The position numbers were made by a program, and so were the translations under genes. The notes under the pieces are model-generated. The model was not told the DNA's origin. It did not search any database and saw nothing but the letters and a program-made list of their open reading frames with translations. From Tritrichomonas foetus (Eukaryota > Parabasalia > Tritrichomonadida > Tritrichomonadidae): 27,773 bases of DNA. Shown here piece after piece: positions 17,899 through 27,407 of the stretch. The stretch covers positions 1 through 27,773 of the forward strand of contig MLAK01001199.1 in the NCBI GenBank assembly GCA_001839685.1, written 5' to 3'. Each line of letters begins with the position of its first letter. The first letter of the stretch is position 1.

Positions 17899-20274
17899 TC
17901 AGTAAATATTTGGCTCATTTGCCGCTTCTTCATTAATGATCAACTTGAGAAGCATATCTTCAAGTTGTTCAACTGTAAAACTATAAGAAATAATTCCAAG
18001 TTTATCTTTTTGTTTTTCCATTTCCACTAAAAATTCTGGTATAATGTCATCAACTGGCATTGCTATTGTATCTGGTCTTTCATCACTAATTTTTGCTTCT
18101 GGCACAAAAGATTGAGCTAAGTCTAGAACAGGTCCAACTGTTCCATCTTCCCTTTCAATTCTGAGTAAGTAACCACATTTAAATTCGTTTCTAAGTTGGG
18201 TTGATGTTCCAGAAAACTTTAAATGTCCACTAGCAACAATGAATAGTCTTGAAGAAACTGCTTCTGCTTCTTCTAAAGCATGACTTGTCACAATACATGT
18301 TGTATTTTTCAATGAAGAAATTGTTTTCCAGATTAATTGACGTGCTTGGACATCAACTGCAGCAGTTGGTTCATCCATAATAACGAGTGGTGGATTACCT
18401 AAAAGTGATAAAGCGATACAAAGTTTTCTTTTTTGTCCACCACTTAAATTTTCTGCGCGCTGGTCCAACATTTCAGTGAGTTGTAAAGTTTCACCAAAGA
18501 ATGAAATCGATTCATCAAGGAAATTTTTGTCAATTCCACGAAAAGCACCAAAGAAATGGAAATTTTCACGGATTGTTAATTGTCCAATAAGAACATTTTC
18601 TTGAAAACAAACGCCGAGGTACTTATGAAGTTCAGAAAAATGATTGGTTGGAGTTCCTTCAAAAATAGACATTGTTCCAGTTGTTGGTTCAATTGCACCA
18701 GCGAGGGAATTTAAAAGTGTGGATTTTCCTGCACCATTTGGTCCAATAATTACAATAACTTCTCCACAATTTATCTCAAAATTGACATCAGAAAGCGCTT
18801 GGAAAGTCCTTAAACCATGATAAGTCTTTGATAAATTATCAACACTCAAAAATACACCTTCATTTTTAACGACTATTGCGCCATCATCTTTTTTACGACC
18901 AAAGGCACGTTTCCATGCTGATGGTTTAAAAATATCTCTCCATCTAATCAAAGGCGTACCAAATTCACGTGCATTTGTTAAATTAAAGAGTACAAAGAGA
19001 AGAAAATAAACTAAAGCATCACCAAAAAGCCATTCTAGTCCTAAATAAATAGGATATGATGTTTCAAGTGTTACATCTGACCACTGTTCACCAGGAAACC
19101 CTAAATTAGTTTGGTTATACATGGCCATAACTGTCATTTGGTATGCAGATAAAGGAAGAATCGAAAATATGTGTTTTACATAGTGATTTGTGTTTTTCGG
19201 ATCAAGAGTATAAAAGTAATGAAGATAGCAAAAGAAAACTGTGAAAACCAAGAAAACTATAATTGTTGATCGACCCTGCGATGCATTTTTCATAAATGTC
19301 GATAAAAATAATTGAAATACTGTGTGAGAAATTACAAAAGCCATAGAAACAAACCATAGGAGTGAAAGGGAAGTTCCAACCATTATAAAGAAATAGCAAA
19401 AACAAATACACATACACAAATACGGAATTGTAGCAATAATTACTGGTGTTATGAAACTAACAAACCAATAAGCAGTTTCAGGGCATCCCATAAAGAAGGA
19501 AAGTGTAGCAACTTTTGTATCTTTCTCATCAAGAACAGTTTGGAAATCTGGCATTAATGCTAAAATTCCTGGGAAAACAGCAAATAAAACAACCAAAAAA
19601 TCAATAGCAAAATATTCTTTGCTTTCTGTGGATGCAAATGCTTGATCACTTAAATTAAAAGTGACCATATCTAAATCCCCATTTTCTAAAGCGATACATC
19701 TTCTTAAAATTTCAAAAATATCTTTATCAGGTGTTCCAAAAAGTGACTGTCTATACAGTTCTATTTCAGGAGATGTTGTTGCATCCTCATCATTTGCATT
19801 TTTCCAGTAGATTCCCAATCCATTTTGCTCAGATAAATAAATTCTATCTTTCATTTCATCTGATGTGTTTACATACACACCAAAAAGTGTAATATTTGTT
19901 GGAAGAAATTCTTTTGTAATATTCAATAAAATATCAAACAAACTTCTTGTTCGTGAACAATCAGGAGCAATAACTAATGTTGGATTTGCAGTTGTACCTA
20001 AAAATATAAACAAATCCATTGGAACTAAACTTGTGTAATTAATTTCCGGATAAATTTGCGCTGGATGGTCAATGCACGTGAAAATGTAACATGGAACAAG
20101 CAAAAAATAGATAATGCAACTTCCAGTAAATTCAATTAAATCTGAAGCTTTTCGAAATTTGATTAAAAATTGTTTTTTGAAAAGTGCTCCGAGAATACGC
20201 CATATTGAACGTTTACGTGACGACCAACTTCCTCCTGGAGGATTGATATTTGTAGCAGATAGTTTCTCCTCCAT
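17899..20274 (-). CDS. ABCA-type ABC half transporter (TMD-NBD)
   Basis: 791 aa counted from the first ATG, at 20274; the frame stays open upstream to a TTG but has no earlier ATG. TM1 lies near residues 45-65, followed by a long non-membrane loop with N-glycosylation-type sites, then a cluster of about six TM segments (about 215-425), which is ABCA topology. The single NBD has Walker A GPNGAGKS (about 510), signature LSGGQKRK (about 610), Walker B VIMDEPT (about 630) and switch His in VTSHALEEAEAV (about 660). All ATPase motifs are intact. A C-terminal extension of about 100 residues resembles the ABCA regulatory region. Family members move or flip lipids; the substrate here is unknown. As a half transporter it should dimerise. 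Membrane location is expected. Confidence 0.9.
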   Translation of the reverse strand: MEEKLSATNINPPGGSWSSRKRSIWRILGALFKKQFLIKFRKASDLIEFTGSCIIYFLLVPCYIFTCIDHPAQIYPEINYTSLVPMDLFIFLGTTANPTLVIAPDCSRTRSLFDILLNITKEFLPTNITLFGVYVNTSDEMKDRIYLSEQNGLGIYWKNANDEDATTSPEIELYRQSLFGTPDKDIFEILRRCIALENGDLDMVTFNLSDQAFASTESKEYFAIDFLVVLFAVFPGILALMPDFQTVLDEKDTKVATLSFFMGCPETAYWFVSFITPVIIATIPYLCMCICFCYFFIMVGTSLSLLWFVSMAFVISHTVFQLFLSTFMKNASQGRSTIIVFLVFTVFFCYLHYFYTLDPKNTNHYVKHIFSILPLSAYQMTVMAMYNQTNLGFPGEQWSDVTLETSYPIYLGLEWLFGDALVYFLLFVLFNLTNAREFGTPLIRWRDIFKPSAWKRAFGRKKDDGAIVVKNEGVFLSVDNLSKTYHGLRTFQALSDVNFEINCGEVIVIIGPNGAGKSTLLNSLAGAIEPTTGTMSIFEGTPTNHFSELHKYLGVCFQENVLIGQLTIRENFHFFGAFRGIDKNFLDESISFFGETLQLTEMLDQRAENLSGGQKRKLCIALSLLGNPPLVIMDEPTAAVDVQARQLIWKTISSLKNTTCIVTSHALEEAEAVSSRLFIVASGHLKFSGTSTQLRNEFKCGYLLRIEREDGTVGPVLDLAQSFVPEAKISDERPDTIAMPVDDIIPEFLVEMEKQKDKLGIISYSFTVEQLEDMLLKLIINEEAANEPNIY

Positions 20275-21336
20275 TCCAGGTGAAGCCAAATATTTTATCA
20301 AAAAAATTCAGAAAGTCCGATCAAATTTGTGATTCTCAATTCGGTGAATTTTTGGGAAGCATAGAAAAAGTTATCTCATGACTGAGAAATTATTGTATGC
20401 ATATTGAAATGCATTGAATCAATGACTTTTTATAACAAATGAAGTGAATCAATGATTACTTGATGTGAAACAAGCAAACAAAAAAAAAATCACTGTTTAA
20501 TTGATTTTCTTGTGCTCTTCCAATAATGCTATAATCTTATCAGTGCATAAATGTAAAAAATTATTAATAATTTTTTCATAATATAAAAATACAATATTAC
20601 ATGAAACCCAAAACATTCCAAATCATTCTTGAACGTGATTGTTGATAAAATAATTTGAAAGAAGAAGCTTAACAGTTTCCATATTATTCTTGTCACATGC
20701 AATATGTAATGTTGTTTTCTCAATTATAAATCAAAACCTTATGAAATAATGAATATATTTCATCAAAAGAATATTTGAAACTCTCTGAAAATGAATTGTA
20801 AAATATTGGAATCAATATTTTGAGTTTTTATTTTCTCGTTGGTTTCGATTTTACAAGTGAGAATATGAATCGAATAATGATCAAATTTTTTTGTTTTACT
20901 GACCAAAACCATAGATTTTAGATATCTATTCCTTTAAAAATAAGATATCTTATTGTTGAATAATTGTTATGTTTCAAGAAACATGAGAAAACTAAAATGA
21001 AATAAAAAGATCTGGACTTTTCAAATTGACTGATATATTTTTTTCATTTCAATATATCTCTAAACGAATATTTTGAAGGGAAAAACATGTTAGAAAATGT
21101 TGAAAAAAGATGGAGAAAAAGGATTGAAAAATATGAAGAAATATCCTAGAAAATGTCCATTTATTATTATGCTTTGAAAATTAGAGAAAAGATATTATCG
21201 TTCTCTCCATAAATTCCAACTTTATTTCTTCTCAAAAGAAAAAAAAGGACAAAATTGATTGTCTTTGCTTGAAGTGAATTCCTTTCAATTCGATGTAAAA
21301 TCAATCACATCATCATTTTCCTTTCCTTTCAGATTT
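20275..21336. other. Intergenic region with an ankyrin relic
   Basis: 1,062 bases upstream of the ABC transporter. TCACA on the minus strand (20328-20332) fits the initiator, but it would give a 5' UTR of about 55 bases, long for a trichomonad. A degraded ankyrin gene tail lies at 20497-20730. A 7-bp hairpin with 2-nt loop is at 20969-20984. Two AGATATCT sites lie near 20927 and 20945. The rest is AT-rich with nothing recognised. Confidence 0.5.
20497..20730 (-). pseudogene. Relic of an ankyrin-repeat protein (C-terminal end)
   Basis: The minus strand reads IEKTTLHIACDKNNMETVKL then LLSNYFINNHVQE, a textbook ankyrin unit (TTLHIAC, then KLLL). An in-frame TGA follows, then the same frame continues open with KIINNFLHLCTDKIIALLEE and ends in TAA at 20497. 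Upstream, a stop codon (20731-20733) blocks the frame; a different frame there reads GFDL, the expected ankyrin lead-in, which suggests a frameshift. No start codon or upstream repeats remain. Ankyrin genes form very large families in trichomonads, so a dead family member between live genes is plausible. The ankyrin call rests on one clear repeat. Confidence 0.55.
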
Positions 21337-23355
21337 TTATTTTGCTAATTTGTAAGTTACTGGTTGCTTCGTCATCTCAATTGGGATAATCACCTGTGGA
21401 ATTGCAATGTTTGCTGGATGAAAACCTTCGGGAACTTCTTGATAGCGTGGATTCGAACGATTGTGACTATTCGTATGATTATTTATATGATTGTTATTTG
21501 CTGTTGTGGTAGTCTTATTTAAGTTATTTTTTGGAATTTGGTCTGGTGTTTCAACAGGTTTTGGCATTGAATAAACAACCATTGGTCTTGGTGGAATAGG
21601 ATTTGCTGAAGGAGTCATCATTATATTATTTGCATTGAAATCTGCTGGTTTTGGAATTTCTTTAATTCCTTTATTATAAGGTTTCCGTTTTTGGTTTTGA
21701 TTATGTGGATTCATTGTAATTTTGGTGCGAGGAGGAGACTGTTCAATATGTGTTTTTCTTTCAGTTTTTTCTGTTTTAGTGGAATTAATGATGTCATTGA
21801 ATGAAGGTGTTGAATGCTTGGGTTTTGTTGAAGACCATGATGAAATATGAATATCATTGGTGTTGTTATCGTCATCACTATTGTTATTGTAAAATTTGGA
21901 TGAAAATGGAGCATATTGTTTCTTTGAATTTTTATGATTTTTATTAGTTTTATAACTACTATTACTGGTGTCATTATTATCATTGTTGTTGATACTGATT
22001 ATTGTTTTGCTGGAGATTTGTTTGGTGTTTGAAGTAGTTGGAATTTGTGAAATATTTTGCGGGGAAACATCTGGGTTCTGAACTGGAATTGGAGCTGGAA
22101 CTGGAATTGGAACTTGAACTGGAATTGGAGATTGAACTAGAATTGGAGACTGAATTGGAATCGGAGCTTGGACTAGGTTTGTAAATGGTGGCATTGTTTG
22201 TTGCATTGGCATTACTGGCTGTTGAAGATTTTGTGATAATGTATGACTGTTCATTAAATTCATGTTTGGATGAATTTGGGAAGGAAATGTTTGTTGGATG
22301 GGTGATTGGAATTGTTGAAGGGGAGGCTGTTGAAGTGGAACAGCTGGAAAACTTAATATTGGGGCTTGCATGATTGATGGTAAGGATGATTGCTCATTTG
22401 ATGGATTTTTATGAATCACTGATGCAAATTCATCATCGTTATTGCCATCACAAACATAGCTGTCAATTATTTGATCTTCATCATCATCATATTCGTCAGA
22501 ATCCTTATCACTTCTGTCTTTAGTGTTTTCTGTAATAATAATCCGCTTTTCATCACTTTTTGATTCATCTTCATGATTGTATGGCATTGGATTGAATGGA
22601 ACAGTGTTTGGTGCAAACGGCAAAATTTGTGGCTGGAAATTTGGTAATAAATTTGGTTGCGGCTGATGAGCATATGGAGATAATTGTGGGACAAATATTG
22701 GGGCACTTGGAGCAAAATTTTCATCATTATTTAATGGACCATTCAAATTATTATTGTTACCTTGGAAATTTTGATCGATGACTGAATTAAAAATGGATTC
22801 GTTTGGAAATCGTCCAGCATCAACAACAGACGGGAAATTAGAGCCTTCTGATGAAATCTTTGGATTTGGAGAATGATGGAAATTTTCAAAGCCTGGTGGG
22901 AAGTTTAAATTGGTTTGTACAATTGGATTAATATTATGCGGTTTTGCGTTTTCTAAATTTGGCGATGGTGTTCTTTCAATTAATGCTGGATTAAATTGAA
23001 TTGGATTGAATTTAATTGAATTGTCATGAAGTGGTGAAAATTCCTGCGGTGATGAACTTCTGGATGGACAATTTGTTAGATTTCCTGTTTTCGGCATAAA
23101 TTCGGAGACAACTGGTTCAGAATTTTCGGGATTTGGAATGCTATTCTTTTGATCAGAAATTGTGGTTTGCGGTTTGGAATTAGTACTTTTAGGCGCAACT
23201 GTGATCGAATTGACTGTAATTTTATAATTGGCGATTGGATCTAATGAATACGGAGCAAAAATGCAAGAAATGTCGGATAAAAAATCAGGAGGATCTGTCG
23301 GAAAATATAATGCTAAAAGAGTGTTAATCGAATATGTCAATCTTTCGATCGACAT
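21337..23355 (-). CDS. Unknown Pro/Asn/Gln-rich, largely disordered protein
   Basis: 672 aa from the ATG at 23355. The first 55 residues look folded (RLTYSINTLLALYFPTDPPD, then ISCIFAPYSLDPIANYKI); the rest is low complexity. It holds Pro/Phe/Asn stretches with NFPPGF-like and NPIQFNP motifs, an acidic patch (DKDSDEYDDDEDQ, about 285), tandem PIPVQ/PILVQ units (about 395-425, encoded by related 18- to 24-bp blocks), Asn and Ser runs, and a Lys/Asn region. The C-terminus becomes ordered again (GFHPANIAIPQVIIPIEM). No known domain is visible. Composition resembles RNA- or clathrin-adaptor-type scaffold proteins, but that is not evidence of function. The stop is followed by AAA, so UAAA overlaps it. 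No initiator match was found near the ATG. Confidence 0.7.
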   Translation of the reverse strand: MSIERLTYSINTLLALYFPTDPPDFLSDISCIFAPYSLDPIANYKITVNSITVAPKSTNSKPQTTISDQKNSIPNPENSEPVVSEFMPKTGNLTNCPSRSSSPQEFSPLHDNSIKFNPIQFNPALIERTPSPNLENAKPHNINPIVQTNLNFPPGFENFHHSPNPKISSEGSNFPSVVDAGRFPNESIFNSVIDQNFQGNNNNLNGPLNNDENFAPSAPIFVPQLSPYAHQPQPNLLPNFQPQILPFAPNTVPFNPMPYNHEDESKSDEKRIIITENTKDRSDKDSDEYDDDEDQIIDSYVCDGNNDDEFASVIHKNPSNEQSSLPSIMQAPILSFPAVPLQQPPLQQFQSPIQQTFPSQIHPNMNLMNSHTLSQNLQQPVMPMQQTMPPFTNLVQAPIPIQSPILVQSPIPVQVPIPVPAPIPVQNPDVSPQNISQIPTTSNTKQISSKTIISINNNDNNDTSNSSYKTNKNHKNSKKQYAPFSSKFYNNNSDDDNNTNDIHISSWSSTKPKHSTPSFNDIINSTKTEKTERKTHIEQSPPRTKITMNPHNQNQKRKPYNKGIKEIPKPADFNANNIMMTPSANPIPPRPMVVYSMPKPVETPDQIPKNNLNKTTTTANNNHINNHTNSHNRSNPRYQEVPEGFHPANIAIPQVIIPIEMTKQPVTYKLAK

Positions 23356-23650
23356 CAAGAAATGGAAATATAACGATTAAATTTTGAGATTATTCTACGG
23401 TTTTTGGCTAGATAGAAACTTTCATGAAATTAAAAGAAAAAGTTGAGATGTAACCATATTTATTCACAAAATCTATTCACAGGTTGTAAATCACAACCAG
23501 ATGATATGATAGATTGATGAGGTCAATAAACAAGGTAAAAAATTGAACTTTATGGTCAAATATTATTTTACATTTTGATAGGAAAATGTTCTATCTGAGG
23601 CATCTAATATCGATTCAAAATAATTGTGAATTATTGAATAAATATTCAAG

Positions 23651-23735
23651 TTGAATTAAAAGGTTTTCTCTGAATTCTAATCAAATCACTAATTCAATAT
23701 TGAATTAGAAGGTTTTCGCTGAATTCTAATCAAAT
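23651..23735 (+). repeat. 36-bp direct repeat pair in a divergent promoter region
   Basis: Bases 23651-23686 and 23700-23735 are 36-bp copies with two mismatches, offset 49. The second copy ends 10 bases before the ATG of the PAP2 gene. The 390-bp gap (23356-23745) between two divergent genes holds nothing else I could name. The duplication places two copies of TGAATTCTAATCAAAT near the start, which could be duplicated core-promoter or factor sites. Confidence 0.8.
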
Positions 23736-23745
23736 TTCCCATCAA

Positions 23746-24534
23746 ATGATAGATTATAATAATAACAATTCTCGCTGTACTCGCTTCAAAGAATGGTCAG
23801 AAAAACTAGATTTACCTGATCTCTTCATATTTCTTGGAACACTTCTCGCTTTAGGACTCGCATTCTTTTTCGATAAACTCAATCCACTTTATGTCCCAAT
23901 TGGCGACTCACTCTCTCAATTTCCACATCCCGATAAAGAAACAGTTCCAGCACTAATCCTTCTAGTCGTTTTAATTGTCGTTCCGCTCGTCATCTTCATC
24001 GTGTTTTATTTTTCAAGTAAGAAACTTCCCGACTTTTTCAGGACATTCAACATCTGGGCAGTTATCTGGACTCTTCTGACTTCTCAAATGGCTGTTCAGC
24101 TCGTCACAGAATTATTGAAAACATATGTCGGAAGGGCCCGCCCAGACATGTACGCTCGATGTGGTGAAAACGCACAGTATGAAACATGTAAAGCAACAGG
24201 TTCCATTTTGTCAGATTCATTCAAATCATTTCCATCTGGTCATGCCTCAGGCTCGTTTGGCGCCATGTATTTCACTGCAATGTTCATAATGAAAGTCTTC
24301 ACTAGTAGGAGTGTCCTTGTATCTTATTTGGCTCTTCTCTTTGCCCTCCTCGGCCTCTGGGTTGGATCAACAAGAATTCGCGATTTTAGGCACCATCCGG
24401 ACGATGTCGTCGCTGGATTTTTTGTCGGGTATGTTGTGACGAAGCTTATTTGGAAAAACGCAAAAGATAGAATCTTTCCAAAAAGTACAACAACAACCAT
24501 TTCTATCAAACAAAATTTAATAGAAGAAGTATAA
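23746..24534 (+). CDS. PAP2-superfamily lipid phosphate phosphatase
   Basis: 262 aa membrane protein with about six hydrophobic segments. The three-part phosphatase signature is complete: KTYVGRARP (125-133), SFPSGHAS with His166, and the last block with Arg210, His216 and Asp220 in TRIRDFRHHPDD. These fit KX6RP, PSGH and RX5HX3D of the LPP/PAP2 family, which removes phosphate from phosphatidic acid and related lipid phosphates. His216 is the expected nucleophile. Size and topology match eukaryotic LPPs. The first 20 residues are cytoplasmic with an Asn run. The stop is TAAA, giving an overlapping poly(A) motif. Two 36-bp repeats sit directly upstream. Confidence 0.93.
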   Translation: MIDYNNNNSRCTRFKEWSEKLDLPDLFIFLGTLLALGLAFFFDKLNPLYVPIGDSLSQFPHPDKETVPALILLVVLIVVPLVIFIVFYFSSKKLPDFFRTFNIWAVIWTLLTSQMAVQLVTELLKTYVGRARPDMYARCGENAQYETCKATGSILSDSFKSFPSGHASGSFGAMYFTAMFIMKVFTSRSVLVSYLALLFALLGLWVGSTRIRDFRHHPDDVVAGFFVGYVVTKLIWKNAKDRIFPKSTTTTISIKQNLIEEV

Positions 24535-25096
24535 ACGAAATTGTATTCTATAAATAATTTCACTCATTGTAACTTTTGTTTTTACAGTATATTTTTGCTT
24601 TAAACATGTTGTAAACAAGTAAAACAGATTTTTTCTGGAAATTTGAATTTGTATGATTTCAATCGTATGCCTAAATCTCATATTAGTTAATTAAATATGT
24701 TCAAATAGTCTTTTTAAACAGTTTACTATCACTAAATTGGAAAAAATAGTTTTATAAGTGAAATTCGATGAAATGAATGAAAAGAATTTTGCGAGTTGTA
24801 TTTGTTAAACATCGATGGCATATCATTTATACAGTGTTTGTGATGTGAACAATAAAATAAACTAATTATGAAAGCATTGGAGAATATTATTTTCATTTTT
24901 TTACTGAAAGATCATATTTTGTATATACTATATGTTTCTTAGTATTAATTAATTTTATTTATTCAATATGAAAAGATTTGATATGATTGTTTAGTGTTAT
25001 TCATCGATATATTAAGGTAAATAGTATTCTGTCATCATTCTGATAAAGTATTGAATATTTGAATATGAATTCAATATGCAATAATATTTTGAATTA
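24535..25096. other. Intergenic region with two short upstream ORFs
   Basis: 562 AT-rich bases between two plus-strand genes. Just before the next gene an ATG at 25065 opens ten codons ending at 25097, so its TAA overlaps the main ATG (TAATG). A second ATG at 25076 opens two codons. TCATT near 25036 fits the initiator and would place both in the 5' UTR. Nothing else was found. Confidence 0.45.
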
Positions 25097-27319
25097 ATGA
25101 CGTTAAGTTTATTTTTCCAAGTTCCATATATGAATGTCACACAGCCTACAAAGACTATTGGACAAAATTTACTGTTCAATAGCAATCGAAGATCCCATAA
25201 AGTATATATGGAGCACGAAAGATATCGAAAAAGATATTTCCGTGATATTAACAATTCGATCAACGACACTGATTATCTAGTATCTATCGCTAACGACTCA
25301 CCAGCAAGAAAATACTACAACCAAACACCACCACACAAAATCATGAAACTCCCGGAAGTTGATATTACGCCAGAACTCATGGATGACTTTAAAACATGCA
25401 GCTTCACTCCAAAAAGAAAACTGAAATACTGGACAGGAGGTGAAACTACACCTTTTCCAGAATATGATAAATGGATGATAAAAAGAACGAATGCTCATCG
25501 AGATGAAATTATGACCGCCAGAGCAATGAAAAATAGATTGGGAATCTATCGCCCAAAGAAAATTCCAAAATATGACAATGCTGAATACGACGACTTTGAA
25601 AGAAAATATGACGAAAATAATGTGTCAATGCAAAATAGAACGGGAAGCTATGCTTATGTTAAAAATAACAGACCTGATGCGTCACCAAGAGGTGAGTATT
25701 ATAATGAATATGAAATAAACGACCTTGAATCACCAAGAACTTACACTCAAGAAAGCACTTATGAGGAAGACTATCAACATTTTGATGACGAAGAAACAGG
25801 ACAAGAAGAAGATGTGGCCCAAGAAGAAGAAGAAGAAATAGAAACACAACTACAAGGAAATGAAACACAACAACAACAAGAAAAAGATGCACAACAACAA
25901 GAAGAAATACAACAACAACAAGAAAAAGATGCACAACAACAAGAAGAAATACAACAACAACAAGAAAAAGATGCACAACAAGAAGAAGATACACAACAAC
26001 AACAAGAAGATGCACAACAACAACAGGAAGATGCACAACAACAACAGGAAGATGCACAACAAGAAGGAATGCAAAGTGCTGGAATACAAAATGATAATAA
26101 TAATGTAGATGATCAGAATAAAGAAACACAAAAAGAAAATGATAGATTAGAACAAATAGATGTTTCTGAACGATGCATTCATATTGGTGATTCAAATGAG
26201 AATGAAAATAAATTCGAAAGTATGGGAGAACATGAAGACAATGAAGAAACAGATATAGATGATGCTTTTGACGAAACAACTCAAAATAATGATGACCTTG
26301 CTAAACAATGTCTAATTCAGGCAGAAAGTGATGGTGATGAAATTGTTGCTATTGATAATAATACTTCTGAAAACATTGAAATTGTGGAAAAACAGGCAAA
26401 CTGTGGAAACTCACCAGATGGCAGTGGTGATTTTGTCATTGAAATCGATAATTCTGATTATTTAGCATATTGTTCCCATAAATACCACCAAAAAATTTCT
26501 AGTATTGTATCTATTCCAAAAGAGGAATTTAATGAATTCAAACAATATGGATTTGGATGGATATATATTAATGCTTTTATGGAATATAATGTCATGAATC
26601 AAATTATAGAATTTTTGCACTCCATCAATTTCAAAGTGATGGTTAATTTTGTTGAAGGAATCAATTCATGTAAAGCAGATGGCTTTATGTTTAGCAAGAT
26701 TGTATCTCAAAATAATCGAGAAGAATTACCTGATAAAGTTCTAATAAGCCCAGTTGAATCCTTGTATGCTGATTACTTCTTTAATGATGCACCAATTCGA
26801 TCATTACGAAATGGAAATTGTGAAGGTTTCTTTAATTCTTTGAAAGAAGGAGGAATCGAAAAGCAAAGGAGAATTGTACGTTATATGGAATCGCAAGGTT
26901 TATCTTTTAATCAAAGATCATCTAGAACTGCAGCAGCAATGATTTTAACATTACCAGGCATGAGGATGATTGGATTTCGTGACCTTCCATTGTTGGATAA
27001 AATTAAAATAGTTCTTGGTAAAAAAGCTATTCAGCATGGTACATTTGAATATGTCAATTTTTCTGCTGAAGGAAAAATGTGCAGTTGGAAATACACAAAT
27101 GGAGATGAACATATCTTAATTGCTGCTAACTTTGATAAAGGAATGACGACAGGTCACATTGTTTGCAATGATTGTCCTGACCCAGTTGTTCAAGGAGATA
27201 AAGTTCAATTTATTGACATTCTTACAGAAACAACTTATTTAAGATATCCGCATGAAATGAGAAATAATGGACTATGTGTTATTTTGTATGAATATGAAGC
27301 GCAAATATTTCAATATTAA
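25097..27319 (+). CDS. Disordered protein with a degenerate GH13 (alpha-amylase-like) C-terminal region
   Basis: 740 aa; Met12 (25130) is an alternative start. Residues about 12-170 are basic and Tyr/Arg-rich with no known domain. About 210-330 is Glu/Gln-rich, with heptads encoded by a 42/21-bp tandem repeat, and 330-450 is acidic. Residues about 455-740 resemble the later part of a GH13 alpha-amylase-family protein: EFLHSINFKVMVNFVEG (like the beta-3 DFVPNH strand), RRIVRYMESQG in the place of RLVRFxENHD, SRTAAAMILTLPGMRMI (the family's AAALxLTLPGxRxx), then a beta-sandwich end (HILIAANFDKG, IDILTETTY, GLCVILYEYEAQIF). The NHD catalytic motif is lost (SQG) and no acid/base Glu context is visible, so enzyme activity is unlikely. 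The GH13 match is from recalled family patterns. TAAA overlaps the stop. Confidence 0.7.
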   Translation: MTLSLFFQVPYMNVTQPTKTIGQNLLFNSNRRSHKVYMEHERYRKRYFRDINNSINDTDYLVSIANDSPARKYYNQTPPHKIMKLPEVDITPELMDDFKTCSFTPKRKLKYWTGGETTPFPEYDKWMIKRTNAHRDEIMTARAMKNRLGIYRPKKIPKYDNAEYDDFERKYDENNVSMQNRTGSYAYVKNNRPDASPRGEYYNEYEINDLESPRTYTQESTYEEDYQHFDDEETGQEEDVAQEEEEEIETQLQGNETQQQQEKDAQQQEEIQQQQEKDAQQQEEIQQQQEKDAQQEEDTQQQQEDAQQQQEDAQQQQEDAQQEGMQSAGIQNDNNNVDDQNKETQKENDRLEQIDVSERCIHIGDSNENENKFESMGEHEDNEETDIDDAFDETTQNNDDLAKQCLIQAESDGDEIVAIDNNTSENIEIVEKQANCGNSPDGSGDFVIEIDNSDYLAYCSHKYHQKISSIVSIPKEEFNEFKQYGFGWIYINAFMEYNVMNQIIEFLHSINFKVMVNFVEGINSCKADGFMFSKIVSQNNREELPDKVLISPVESLYADYFFNDAPIRSLRNGNCEGFFNSLKEGGIEKQRRIVRYMESQGLSFNQRSSRTAAAMILTLPGMRMIGFRDLPLLDKIKIVLGKKAIQHGTFEYVNFSAEGKMCSWKYTNGDEHILIAANFDKGMTTGHIVCNDCPDPVVQGDKVQFIDILTETTYLRYPHEMRNNGLCVILYEYEAQIFQY
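25880..26065 (+). repeat. In-frame 42-bp/21-bp tandem repeat coding for Glu/Gln heptads
   Basis: Three 42-bp units start at 25880, 25922 and 25964 (EKDAQQQEEIQQQQ and a variant), then 21-bp units start at 26006 and 26027 (EDAQQQQ), with a partial one at 26048. Since 42 is twice 21, the array probably grew from a seven-codon unit. The repeat is in frame in the disordered part of the GH13-like protein and could form coiled coil. Confidence 0.9.
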
Positions 27320-27407
27320 AAATTACATGTTAGGCAATTATCTGTTTTCAATTTAGATAAATAAATAGTAAATTATTTTAAATGGGATGATGAGATAGAA
27401 TTTTGCT

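Noticed and set aside
20275..20301. N-terminal extension of the ABC transporter starting at TTG (20301)
   Set aside because: A eukaryotic start should be ATG; the first in-frame ATG is at 20274 and the extra nine residues are not needed by the family.
20529..20723. 64-aa minus-strand ORF
   Set aside because: It is the shifted frame over the ankyrin relic; the recognisable ankyrin sequence is in another frame.
23356..23358. TTG start one codon before the 21337-23355 gene
   Set aside because: The next codon is ATG, which is the sensible start.
25659..26279. 206-aa minus-strand and 82-aa plus-strand alternative ORFs
   Set aside because: They exist because the in-frame Glu/Gln tandem repeat lacks stops in other frames; their composition is pure repeat shadow.
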